Source: Plasmodium coatneyi (Eukaryota > Apicomplexa > Aconoidasida > Haemosporida > Plasmodiidae). From it: DNA of 64,000 nucleotides. Every line of letters starts with the position of its first letter. The stretch's first letter is position 1. Shown here in pieces: positions 10,234-23,396 of this stretch. A program made the translations under genes and the position numbers. A model generated the notes under the pieces. That model was not told the origin of the DNA. It worked only from the letters and a program-made list of their open reading frames with translations, and made no database searches. Location: the NCBI RefSeq assembly GCF_001680005.1, contig NC_033556.1:248001-312000 (forward strand), in the 5' to 3' direction.

Positions 10234-12643
10234 AACAAGGGGGCACCTCTATTTATATATACCAATATAAATATAAATATTAATATATGTATTTATGTTC
10301 ACATTTATATTTACACTTATATGCACGTGTGCACAGCTGACACCCCCTCCCCCGCTGGCTTGTGGAAAATTACCAAAGTTACAGTGCGCGCGCGCAAAGT
10401 GTGTATTCTGGGAAAACCCTCTCAAGTAATTTCCGCTAAACACATTTGAAAGGGAAGGAACTCCCACCCAGATATGCCTCACGCATTTGATAAATAAACA
10501 TCCAAGCGCGCTACTTCGACAGGCATATGTGTATTTTGGCGAGAATAAAAGGAGAAAAAATGTGACACATTTTTTTTACCTGTGCGCGGCTTGGTTTGCT
10601 CTTTAAAAAAAAAAAAAAAAAATGCGTGTGGCATAATTTGCCGTGCTAAACAAACGCGTAATGGTTTAAAAAAATAAGTCACGATATACTGCACGATACG
10701 GATACCATTTCGTCGTGGAAATTTCTTTCGTAAAAAGATAATGATCAGGGAAACGTCAAATAGGCAAACGTAACTATTCCGCTAAAAATAGACATAAGGG
10801 GGTTAAAAAAAAAAAAAAAAAAGGAGCGTTCTTCGCGTGAAAGTGTTCCTGGCGTATGAGAGGCCATGGGCGTTTTGTGCGACTCGGAAGGGAAAATCCG
10901 CATCGCGCGCAACACACATGCATTATTTCACCGATGCGCGGATTCAAGGATTTTCAAAATTGCACTCGCGTTTTTGAAGAAGGCGGGCGTTCTGAAATTT
11001 CCCACGCTCTTTCCGTTCATTATCCGCTTCCTTATGTTTGTTAGGTTTCATTCTGCTGGACCGCGTTTCCCTTTTTTTTCCCCCCCGCAGCGCATCATTT
11101 TGACGCGCCATTCATTTTAAGACATACTGGAGAACAAAAACAGGGTTCTAATTCCCTCGTCTGGATATATATTTCTAGGTGTTTATCTTAGCAGGGGGCA
11201 CTCATTTTATGCGTTTATCAAAAGGTAGCCCCTAAACCTGCCTTAAAAAGCACCCCCCTCATGGATCCGCGTGCAATTGAAACCTGTTCCTCCCTATATA
11301 CATCCCTACATTGAAGTGTTTTTCACAGGGCCTCTTCTAAAACGAATGAACAATTTGTTCATCCCATTCAACGCAAACGAGCAGGTTGCCTCCCTCCTTT
11401 TTTTACCCCATGAATGAGAATACTCACACATGTTGTATGCACCGGACAACACAACTTTGTTAAAAATGCCTCTATAAATATCGAGGTGCACATTCGCCCC
11501 TTCCTATTCCCCCTGGTGACCCCTTGACAATCGACATATCTACCCTTCTTAAAGGAAGAAAAAACTTCCTCCTTTTTTTATTGTCCTCATTTGAACAATT
11601 CGTTCCGTTAAGAAACGTTTCAAAATGGTGTGCAAATTCCAAAAAAAAAGTAGAAGATGGAAACTCTTCTCAAAACCGGAAAGCATAGTTCTATAAGTTA
11701 AAAATTGGCGCGCTAAAACAATACGTCCAGTGTGGACTGATTCAAAAGCGTTAATTATTTATCACTCCCCGTTGTTTCTCCTTTTTCTTTTTGCCATCTG
11801 GGCGCAAAGAATTCATACAAAAAAAAAAAAAAAAAAAAAAAATTAATACATAAGGGGATTTATAAATGGATAAATAAATTTATAACTCCCTCTATGTTCA
11901 TGTACGTACGGGGCAAGATGTCCACACGTAGACATAAACCTGAAGGACACGGATTAGTACACTCCACTTGTTCCCCACACACCTACCCATGAGACACATG
12001 GCACACAGGATGGCACTTTTCCAAATTCGTATTCGATAAAATTAAATGCCGTCACTTCACAAATGGACTACATATGATGGAGGGGGATGAAAAAAATAAA
12101 CAAAAGGTATACATTAAAGTAAATTTCACCCTAACATGTTACTCATAATAGACATGAAATTGTCGTATCAGCGTAAAAACATTCAACAAGGAGGAGGGGG
12201 GGAAAAAAAAACAAAATTTAAAAAAATATAAATTTGGAAAAAAAAAGGAAAACAAAAAAGTCTACAAAAAATACACACATAAAAAAATAACATGGAAAAA
12301 AAAAATACACGAATGGGTGGAGTCAAATTAACTTCACACCCATGCGTAAGAATGTACATATGCTCGCCCACATGTGTATCCCCCCCTTCATTACACATTT
12401 CAAAATCAGTGTTATTTTTTTTCCTTGCTTGGATTGCCGTCCCCCCATTGTTAACACGTAAATGTATGCCCAAACACATGTGTATGCTGTAGGTAGGTAA
12501 ACATTTGCACGTTCAGGAGGACAGGCTGTTACACGCAAATAACAAATAGTAATGTTCAAATAGCAATGCTCAAACGGCACATCGCTAATGTCCCCATTTT
12601 TTACTTCCTCTCGTTCAAAATTTTGAGAAGCTATGCCTCTGCA
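10234..12643. other. Intergenic region upstream of MCM7
   Basis: About 2.4 kb between the 5' end of MCM7 and the 3' end of the synaptojanin-like gene. It contains an AT-rich TATAAATA-type patch (10250-10320), long A runs (10604-10622, 10806-10823, 11819-11842) and a CpG-rich patch at about 10840-11115. An 84-codon + ORF (10866-11120) covers the CpG-rich patch; it has no recognisable motif and I do not call it. The MCM7 promoter should be in the part nearest 10234. Confidence 0.65.
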
Positions 12644-15600
12644 TCACTTGGCGCAGGAAAAATCGTCCAGTCGATCCACATTCTTCATCGCATCCTCATG
12701 AAACGTATGGTCATTCATTTCATTTTTAAACTTGCTATTTAAATTATTTGAGTAATTTAAAATTTGCGAGATGGGGTAGGCCGTGTATTTGCTTAGGCCA
12801 TAATTATTGGGAAAAAAATAGTCCAGCAAATTGCTGTTCTTATTGTTACTACTGTTGCTTGTGTTGCTCGAATTTTTTACAAAACTGTTGTAGTCATCAT
12901 TCGTTTTCATACTGTATGAGTTATAAAGTTTATATTCGATGTCCTTTTTGTCGAAAAAAACTTTTAGCTCTATAATTGCACTCACCGGTTTGTGGTCACT
13001 TGAGAAGAAATTGTTGTGCGTCTTGTAATTTAAGTAATTAAAATATATTCTATCGTTATAGTAAAAATCGTTCAGGTCATCATTCTCAGGATTGTTGCTA
13101 GTGAGTTGTTTTTCCGCTTCGGTGTGCTTCATCTGGTCGGTCTTACTGTTGTTCACGTCGTCCTTCTCCTGTTGGAACTCCTGTGCCATGTACTCCTTGC
13201 GCTTCTTTTCCAGCTCAGACAGGTGTATTAGCTTCCCGCTCACCAGTATCCGATCGCACCTTCGGGGGAGGGAAAAACGCGAAAAAATGTAGCGTGTGCC
13301 ACGTGCAGCAACATGCACACCAGTACATGCATAAAATAAAGAAGGACACAGGAACTCGCGCCTACATAAGTACGCACTGCAGCTATGTGTTGCAACCTAC
13401 CAGGCGGGGGTCCGGCGCACGTCGTACATGTTGGAGTTCTTCTTATACTTGTATGTGGGGTTGAACATGATGGGGTGCTCATAGAAAAGGCAAAAAGGCA
13501 AAATGTTGTAAAGCTTATTATAAATGAACTGATCATAGTTCAGCAACTGGTTGGCATTCTTATTGGCAATGGATTTGAAAACCTCCTCATGACTTTTATT
13601 GATCCTAAAATTGAAGTCCCCACAGGCAAAGAAATAGTCGAAGTTGAAGAGGTTATTCATCTCCTGATTCTGGAAGCTGTTGCTAAGAATGCTTTGCATT
13701 TGATTATTCCTTTCGAAGATATTCGTTTGGCCTGATGCCAAGTGGATGTTATTAAAACAGAAGGAGTTAAATCCCAGCCGAAATTTTATCGACACGCTTC
13801 CCTTGTTACCCGTATTGCCCTTCATGCCAACCTTCACTTTGCACACATCTATTTCTCTTATGTAGTCCACTAACCCCTCGTCAATAAAAATGATGATGAA
13901 GAGTCCTATCATGGATACAGACTTCAGCTTCACATATTTAAATTTTTTCAAATTTAAAAAGTACTTATTTGATTCGTTCTTCAGAAAAACGTCGTTACTT
14001 TGGAAGGGCATTTGTTCTCCCAAATGCTTACAATCATTGCTAGGATAATCATCTGAAGCACCACTCCTCTGCGTGTTCCTTCCTTCCACGTGGCTGTGCG
14101 TTTTGGCAGAATTCTTTAATGTAGCACTACCACCCATGTCGTCTCCTCCAAGTTGTATCAAATTAACAGAGCTTCTATTTTTGCTCTCTTGAAAAACATC
14201 TTGCATGCTCGAAAGGTGAACGCTATTCGTCTCTGCTCTCTTCCTATTTTGAGATTGGCCACACATATCACCATGGTTGAGTTTCTCCCCCCTCTGATTC
14301 ATGTGACTCTGTTTATCCTCTTCACTGTGTCCTTTATTATGCACACTGAAATCGTTCGAATTGCAGCCGCCTGCTTCCCCCACGTGATTACTTACACCGT
14401 GTGCATGATCGACCAAGTTGAAGACGTCTCTGCTGCTATACACGCCATTGTCTGCCTCCCTATTGAAACTACTCACAGGGCTACCGTCAAAAAGCTCATT
14501 TATATTCGAGCTGATATTTGTGTCATTGCTTTTTATGATGTTCTCCCCTAGCAGGTTACCGCCATTGTTATCCCGATCATCGAAAACATTTAGTAAATTG
14601 CTACTTTGCTTTCTTTGCTGCGTATTCGAGGGGGGGCTCCCACTGAAGGGGTCCTCCTGGGTCATCATGTTGATGTTCGGCACGTTCACATTGAGCAAGT
14701 TGCTCTGTTCGTCTTGGGCGCTAGGCGACGCCGACGCAGTAGAGAAACGAGGGTGAACCTGTTCCTGATCCTCCTCCAAGTTGTTAAAGTAATTGTTCAG
14801 GAAGCAACTCTTCGAAATGTCAAGGACACCATTTTGATCAAAACTTCGCCTCTCTCCCTTTTGGGTCGAGCTCCCAGCGTTCAAAGTATTAGAAGCATTG
14901 ACAGCACTGACTGTGTTCGTAGCGTTCCCCACGGAGGGTGCGCCCTCGCACATGTAGGACTCGTTAAAAGACTTCAAACATTTTTCGTAGTAATCTTCCT
15001 TATTCATTCCGTCGCTCTTTATTCCAACATCCTTATCATAAGTACTGTGTGGCGTGTCGACGGAGTGCTTGTTCTCACCGTTAATCGTGCCGATTTTACT
15101 CCTAATATACATTTCCTTCTGCCTCTGGGACATCTCTGCCAAAGACTGTGTAATTTTCTGCTCGATTTTCTTCTCCTTAAACTTGTCTTTCATGTTCATC
15201 AAAATTCTAAATCCCGTTAACTCCACCACCTCCTGGAAACAAAACACATACATGTCAATGCACTCGTTGATCTGATTCAGCCAGGAAGAAATGTCATTCA
15301 ATTCGTACAAGTCATTTCCACATAAGTTCCATGTGCCTGCCCACAGTTTTACAATTTTCTCCTCATAATCATTATTGGGCATTTTTTTCTTCCTATGAGA
15401 ACTGCCCATTTTGGATTCATCAAAATCCATGTAGTAATGGTTTATAAGATCGTGGCTTAGATAATCGCTGTACTTGTTCCTATTCCTCAAGTTGTAAATA
15501 TAGTTTTTTTTCTTATACACATTTTTCATATAGACTAGATCGCTTTTATTCTTTTTTTCCTTGCCCTTTTTGTTTACGTTTTTTCGTTTTTTTTTCTTCT

Positions 15601-18600
15601 TCCTCTTTTTCTGCAAGTTACTGTCTAAGTTGCTACTTTCGCTTCGGCTGCCACTGCTGCAACTGCTACTGTTGCTGTTTAGTGTGTTGTCAGCACTACT
15701 GTCATTGTTCACATTTGTTCGAGAATACATATCACTCATGGAAGTGGATTTCCCGTAGGCTTTCTCCCTCTTCGAGTGGGCAACCTCCTTGCTTTCGCTC
15801 TCCGCCAGGTGCACCTTCTTCGTCTTCTTCATCTTTGCCCGTTTCATCGATTTTAGTGTTTTACGTGGCTCCTTCGTGTGAGACGATTGGTATGCGTGAT
15901 CTTCGTGCTCTTCCGAATCCTCCTCATCGTCCTTCCCTTTTTGATCCTCATAAATTACGCCTTTGCTGAGAGGATAATCTACCAGGGAATGCTTCTCCTT
16001 AGCATTTCTTCCTTCCAGCTTCTTCCTTCCTGCATTTTTGCTGGGCCATACAATTCGTCCCTCCTCGCTTCTCCCCCGGGTTAGGTGCCCTTCCTCTTCG
16101 TCTTGCTCCTCTTGGAGAAGGCTACTACTATTTTCAACGCCATTATCACTTGAATCACTGCTATTGGTGTTGTACTGGTTTGGCTTAAGTTGGCTTCTTC
16201 CCTGGGGGTGATTCTCCTTGGAGGTACCCCGTTCGGCTTCTATCTGCCCCTCAACCGGATGCACACTGCCCAACTGCCCATTCCTCAACTGCGCATTCCT
16301 TCCATGCGGTAGGTACGGAATCGAGAGACCCATATTCCTGCCCCTTAAACCGAGGAAGCCCTCCTTATTCATAAAATTGCCGTAATTTAAAAAATAGTTA
16401 AAATCGGCCCCGATGAAATTTCTTCTCTTGCTTTTGCTATACTTCCCTGTGCATAGAATAATATCGATGCACTCCTGCCTGAAATTATCCTCAAAGTTAT
16501 TTTGATAGAACCGCTCAATCGATTTTATCGCATGATCAATGTTTGTGCTTAGGGAAGACCTTCCTACATTTATCTGCGAAGAGAAGACGCTGCCTGTACC
16601 CGTATAATGGGTACTAATAATGTCTCCATTTTCTACCCACATTTTTTTAAAAAAATGTTTTAAAATGTGTACATATTCTTCAGGTTGTTCCTGTCGATTG
16701 TTAAATTTCCTTTCGTCTTCCTTTTCATAATTGCTGTAGGACATTCTATGCTTCTTTTCCTCCTTTTCCATTCTGTTCATGATTTCGCTCTTGAGGCATT
16801 CCCTCTTGCCGCCGCCGCTGTGTTGGCTGCTACCGTTATGGAGGTTGTTTTCCCCATTTTTAACGCTGCTCCCATTGTTGATGCCGCTCTCATTATTAAC
16901 GCTGCTCATATTGTTCGGGGTGCTCGTATTGTTTACGCTACTCACACCGTTCCCGCCTTCATCATTCTGGGGGGCTCCTCCCCCCTCGTTCACATAGCAG
17001 TAATCCTCAAACAAACTGCAGCTACTGTTGCTGCTGCCTTTGCTGTAATCGTAATTTCTGTTTATGCCAGATTTCTCAGAAAGCTCCACCAGGTAGCTAT
17101 CCGTCGGGAGGGTAGTTACTATCGTCACGCTCTTGCTATTAAACAGTGTATTAAAATTCTTGTAAAAACACAGGTGTGATTTCTTCACTGGTTTTAGGAA
17201 AATGTCATTTTTTGACACATGCAATACATACAGCATGAAGAATAGCGTGTAGTAGTACTGGAAGACGTTGGTCCTGTCTAGGCAATCCAGACAATTCGTT
17301 CTAAACACTCCGTTTTGAAAAACGCACGGGTGGTCTTGTTCGACATTGTTGTTACTACTACTGTTTGTATTGGCGCCATCCTGGTTTACACTCTTCGATG
17401 TTTCCATAAAAAAAGACACATTCTTTATCTCCCTCAGTAAAACCTTATTAATAAAATCGTTCATGGCATCTTCGAAGCTTTTGTTCTTTACGGAAATGTG
17501 AAAATCATACTCGATGTAGTTAATAAAATTTTTCTCCTTATAATGCTTGTCCTTCTTTATATAGTTAATCAGCTCTATCATTTTTTTTGTCAATTTTTTC
17601 TCGTTGTTTTTGCTTTGGCTGAGGAGATTTATGTAGTAAATATTGTTGCCATAATTTGTGATCAACTTTTTATTGTGCTCCTTGAAGGCCTTTATACTTA
17701 GCAGTGAAGACCGCTGTATGTTTACGTGGGATGACATGGAATGTTGCTTCCAGAAGAGGGGGATCGACCCTCTTATTTGGACTAGGGAGATTATTCTGTT
17801 CTCGAAGTTGCTGTCACTATTGATGCATGCCTGTGTTGGTCCGGCGCTCTCCCCGGTGGCAACTGTTTCATTATTAATATTCGCCTCGGCAGTGCCTTCC
17901 CCACGGGGTGCCTTCCCTTCTCCCACCGGAGAGGACATTTTGCCCAACGGATCCGATTCCCCCTCATGCGTATTATTTCCACCACTAGTTGGTACACTGG
18001 CTGTAGGAGGCACCACCTTTGGGGGAGCTACACCTCCCACGGTGTTATTTTGTGCGTCCCCCGAATTGCTCACTTCACCCTTATTTGGGGTTCCAAAATC
18101 GGTACCACCGGATGAGCCTCTTGCCTCACCCCCTTTCTGTTTCTTCACATTATCTACAGCCATGTTAGCCTTGTCAAACCGATTCAAATAGGTAACGTTC
18201 CTATTGTTGATTCTTACAATTTGCTCCGTCTCTACATAGTTAGCCACATACCCATCATCATTGATGCCCCTCTTATTAAATCTCGTCCCACCCAAAACGG
18301 AAGAACGACGACTAATGAGAAGAAGCTCTAAACACCTTCTATTGATCTCAATAGAGGTGTAAGAAATGTAGCCCTGAATTACTGAGCAAAACCAATTATC
18401 ATCAATTTTGCATTTACACTTTACCTTTTTAATCATTTGGTAATTCCACATGAAATTTTTTTCGCTCACATTTAGGAAGGACCTTTTTCTATTAGCGGAT
18501 GATGAAGAAAACATGGGTTCTACATCTACCTCTTCGATTTTCTTTTTCGTTTTCTTCTGAATGCACTGCGTTAAATCATAATCGTACGAGTAGTACATAT

Positions 18601-20677
18601 GAATTGTCAAAATTTTTTGTATCATTTTTAACATTTTGTGCATGTCCATTTTTATATTCATTTTTTTTTCATCTGTCTTGATACTTTGGTCATTTGCGTT
18701 TTTAAAACCGAGCGGGTAGGAGTTCCTCTTCTCACTATTTTCGCTATTTTCCATCACAACAAGGTTGTTCCTTACGTTGAAGTAGGAGTTGTTAATGAGG
18801 TCCTTCAAATCCCCCTTGCTTTCTGTTGCTGCATTTTTTGGAGGATTCCCTAACGAGTTGTGTCCCCCCTCAACTTTACCACTACCGCTTTCATTCCTTG
18901 ATCTGACTGCTCCCTTCTTTTCCTCATTATAAATGCACATCAAATTTTGGTAGTAACTATCGTTATTCTGGTTGGTGGGTGCCTCCCCAACGGCTGTTTC
19001 TGTGCCTAGTATGTTACCTTTGTCACTGGGGAGGCTTCCTCCAGGGGGGTACAAACTAGACTTCTTCTCATTCTCCCCACAGTTTAGAAAATTATTGTGG
19101 TTATTCTTTGCTCCAATTTGATATGACTCCTTCGGACAATCACTCAGTAAGTGGTTTAACTGGTTTGCTTGTCCAACCATTTGGTCTCCACCAACTGTCA
19201 ATACCTCACTGTCCTCCTTCCTATCCGTAAACAAATCGTCAATCAAGTTAATATTTATCCTTGGAGTGTTAATGGGTTCTTTTGTCTGAGCACCTTCCTT
19301 ATTTGTATAAGAGGCGTGTGGTTCTGTCCTCACACTTTGCTGGTCACTCCTACCGTAAGTTACGTTGCCGTCATTACTATTCGCACCGTAGATAGTGGTG
19401 CCATTTTCCTTTCCCCCCGCGGTTAGACCTCTGGAGTTATGTTCACTATTGGTTATCCTGTTCGACATGCTCACATTTTCCCGACGAGCGCACTTTTCCT
19501 TATCGTTCAGCACTTGCATCATAAATTCGTTGTCATCCAGGGTGGACGAATTCGTGTTCATCATTTCTTCCTCGTTTCGTTGCATTCCCCTGCGGGTGTG
19601 GCTGCTACTAGCAGGTCCGATGGTGCTGCCACCAACATCAGCACCCGCACCACCACCACGACCGTCATAATTCGTTATGTCCGAAATGATGTTCAAAATA
19701 TTTTTATGATTGAACTGGTTGGTCAGCCACCTTTTCGCAGTATTAAAATTGAGTATTTTTTTATTTTTCTCCTCTTTCTTGTTATAGTTGTCACTTGTGT
19801 GGGTTCTATGATTCATGGGTTCGACCTCCATTTCGAATTCACCTCCATATTTGTTCCATGTGTTTGTAGTTCTATCTCCATTTATTTTGCTACTTTTATT
19901 TGCAAAATGCTTGCCGTACATATTTTCTTCGTCCATTTTGTAGTTCTTCTCAATTTCGTTGTCTGAGCTGTCTGGCTCGTAGGAGGGATCGTTCCAGTTC
20001 CCGTTCTGCGGGATGCTGCGTATCTTGTCGCCATGATTGTCTATGCGATTTCCGCTTCTACTCCGGTGGTCACTAGGATTCCTGACGCACTTCCCTACCT
20101 TTGTGCTGTGACTTTGACTGCTGTTATTTATGACCTCAAAATCTTTGCCTATATCTTCCTGATTAACCAGGTGGTTGATAAAGTAACTATTGGAATTATC
20201 ATCGACGTTCAGCGCATTGCTAATAATGGTATTCAAAGAAACTATGTTAATATTGTAAGGGATGTAATGCACCTTCTCTATTTTATATATGCTCCTATAT
20301 TTGTTTAGGTAAAAAAATTTGCACAGGAGTTTCCATTTATCCACTACGAAGAGAAATAATTCGTCTTTAACCTCGATCGTACCAATTATATTGTCTATGA
20401 TTAGCTCACTTATGACGCTTCCGAATTTTTTGCTCTTCTTCCTGATTTTATCCTTATCTATTAATTTTTCAGTGCATTTTCCACTATCGCGGAAAATGAA
20501 CAGAGATGGCACCTTGACTTTCTCATTTTTGTTGTCTTTTAAATTCTTTATGTAGATTATTTTAAATACCTTTTCGTATATTATTAACAAGTATCTCCCT
20601 TCCGTGTTGTATGCATTCATCAGTGTTGCTTCGTGGGGATATATATATGTGTTCGTCCGATATGGGGGGGTAAACAA
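12644..20677 (-). CDS. Synaptojanin-like inositol polyphosphate phosphatase (SAC + 5-phosphatase), two exons
   Basis: Predicted exons are 13401-20677 and 12644-13259 (minus strand), giving about 2630 residues. It should remove phosphates from membrane phosphoinositides with two catalytic domains. The N-terminal SAC domain is split by long Asn/Ser-rich inserts. It contains the ISRRS...GTRFNKRG block (about residues 785-805) and the catalytic CX5RT loop in RTNCLDCLDRTN (about 1125). The C-terminal 5-phosphatase domain starts at WAGTWNLCGN (about 1780), has CGDFNFRI (about 2350) and RTPAWCDRIL, and ends with the SDHKP histidine motif. The 141-bp intron splits the Trp codon of PAWCDR: exon 1 ends TG, exon 2 starts G-TGC-GAT, phase 2 on both sides. 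A coiled, Lys/Ser-rich linker joins the domains. Domain order matches synaptojanin; the large inserts are Plasmodium-typical. The exact substrate is inference. Confidence 0.93.
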
Positions 20678-23396
20678 ATTCTTACGTCGTGCACACGGTG
20701 TGTAGCATCTGCTTGGGTGGGGTGCAAATAGTTAATCACAACGCGCGGGGAAATCAACGGGGCAAAGTTAAATTAATTCGAGGGACGAAAACAAAAACAA
20801 ATCGAGCATGAACAAATATGTCTGTTGCACAAAATTCATCCATTCGGTGTGTACACTTGTCCAGCTTTGTTACCACGCAACGGATTGACACGCCTTCCAC
20901 ACGCACAATGCACAGCTAAGTACAGAAAAAAAAAAAAAAAAAAAAAAAAAGGCCCTCAAAAACTGGAACACGTTCACCCCCTCAACACGACGCAATGATA
21001 AATTAACAGATTCTGTCACATTAGATAGAAGGACGAAGAGTTTATCTGTACGCGTGGTTGCCCATAGGGAGGTGTTCCACCGAAGAGCGCATCGATCTTC
21101 ACATGTTAATGTGCACTTGTAACGACATGCGCATGGGCACGATAAAACAAGAACCAACTCCAATGCTAACACACACCACTACGCAGGGAGAAAGTGAAGA
21201 TGTACTTAATCGCGCAGGAGTTTGCTATGCGCTTCAATAATGGAAAAGACACATTTGTTATCTTTTTAAATGAGCTCCTTCATCATCTCTTGTTTCACTT
21301 TTTTTTTTTTTTTTTTTTGTCATTTTAAGGGGAGCAATTTCGCTTGTCCTTCAGCTGCTGTCACTAAATAGAGACTAAAATTTTCAGCTAAATTATGTGT
21401 AACGGTTTAAGAGGCATATAAAAACATAAAACAAAAATTTTTTGCGGGATGATTTCACACCCTTTAAAGGTGGACATAAACATACAGTGCGTAGTTATGT
21501 CACGTTTGCCGGTGCGGAAAGATGTACAACCATTTGTTCGCGCACTCGGAGGGGTGCTGCTTCTACTGGTTGTTGTGTTTGGGGCATGATACGTGCACTA
21601 TGCACTTATTAAAGTAAACTTCCCTGCTGTAAGCGCGAAGGGGTCACACACACTGTAGTCATTAATGCACATTTGCGCGAAAAAACACTTCGTGCCTCTC
21701 AACTCGATCACCTCACTTGCCTGGATGCAACCTGCGTGCAGGATGATGGAAAAGCGAGATGCCCTCGTTGTACGTGCGAATGCAAGGGGGGAGAGATGAA
21801 TTTCACGCACATGAACACGTCCACAGTTGCGAACGTTTGTGGCCTTTTACACGCTCCGCGGCGCACCACATAAAACAGAAACAAGGGGGGGGGAAATGCA
21901 TAAACTTTCAAAACACACATACGTCGTGTGTCGTACATAGTATGTTCGTATGTATATGTACGGGCATATTCATACGATAGTACGCATCCGCTTGCGCGTT
22001 CGCTCATTCAGAAAACGCAGAGGCGAGTGGGTAAGTTTCATAAAAGGCGGGTTAGCAGGAACAACAAGGAAAATTTCGCAGTATCTTAAAAAGAATTAAA
22101 AAATTACGAAAAAAAACTTGTACATTTGGGTATACATACGTATATGTAACGTATATATGAACATTTGCGTACTGCTTACCTTTTATATGCTTTCCCTTTT
22201 GCTGTAATTTTTCCCGAATGATTATATTTTACCCATGCATTTAAAAAAAATTTTTTTTTTTTTCGTCTATTCGGAATAGAAAATTTGTTAAAAAGGAAAA
22301 AAAAAAAAAAAAAAAATCGTCCAACCGAAGCTGCGAACTGTGTTTTAAACTTTATGTGTAATTTTTCCTTTTTGAACAGATAAGCAAAGACGTACAGGGA
22401 CAGGAAATGCGATTTGTGCGAAATGCACAAAGTTGAAATCGCGTATTACAAAGTAATTGTGATAAATATGAAGGGCATAGAGGGCATTTAATAAATTGCA
22501 CCATTTTGTGTAGCGATTTATGCCCTCGAAATAATCACCTTTTGTTATTTCGCCTTGGGGAAGGCGCAAATGTCATAATCGCCGAAAACATCGCCATCGT
22601 CAGAGTGACCATTTTTCGCTGCGCGAAGTGATGGTCCTGCGTCCACCTTCCTGTGCAAGCGTATATCACTGACGAAAGAAATCGCTTTGCACTGCTTAGA
22701 CGATTCATAAGGGGAAAAAAATACATGCACATGTTTCTTCATTCCCGAACGTTACATCCGCTGGGGGAATTGTCCCACTTGGCACCTCCTATGGGGCGCA
22801 AATTTTTTCACTTTTTAAAACGAAGTCTTAGGGGGTAAAAAAAAAAACAAAAAGAAGAAAAAGCTGACATGGCTGACTAGCATTTTCTCGAATTGAACGG
22901 TCCTTACCACATTGCCGTTGAACAGCTGCACACAGCATATGCGGATGTAAAGTGACACAAACATTTTATTTTACTTTACGATTGTGTTTGTTCGTCTTCA
23001 AATGGTGTGTTGCGTTACCGCGTCGTCAGCGTACCACTTACCATGTACACATGTGAAGTTACACAAAATGAAAAAAAAAAAAAACTCCCACGCAGAGCTA
23101 CAAAAATAAGTACAATGGAGAAAAGTACTCCCTGTTTTGTGTTTCTCCTCACGTGCGATACGCTCAGGCAATCGACACAAATGTTGAAGAGACTGATGTC
23201 CACGCTGGGGAGAAACGGTCCCGTGCTGCCATGTCTGTTTGTCCAGTTCGGCAACCACCCCGTTGCAGCTACTTACACACAGATGGCGTAATAGGCAAAT
23301 ATAGTAAATGCCCTTCCTGTTCCATTTTAAGGCCAAGAAGGGGATTCCGCACCGTGCGATGTGCAACCCGATTTGCTTCTGACAAGGACAGTCTTC
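20678..23396. other. Intergenic region upstream of the synaptojanin-like gene
   Basis: About 2.7 kb between two minus-strand genes. Homopolymer tracts lie at 20926-20950 (A), 21300-21318 (T), 22251-22262 (T) and 22297-22315 (A). The part nearest 20678 should carry the promoter of the phosphatase gene. Between about 22537 and 23330 the minus strand shows several splice-like GTAAGT sites and short protein-like ORFs, discussed under findings. I could not assemble a gene there that I trust. Confidence 0.6.

Noticed and set aside
13397..20677. Phosphatase exon 1 ORF treated as a complete gene ending at Trp-stop
   Set aside because: The stop lies inside the intron; the catalytic motif continues exactly in the next exon.
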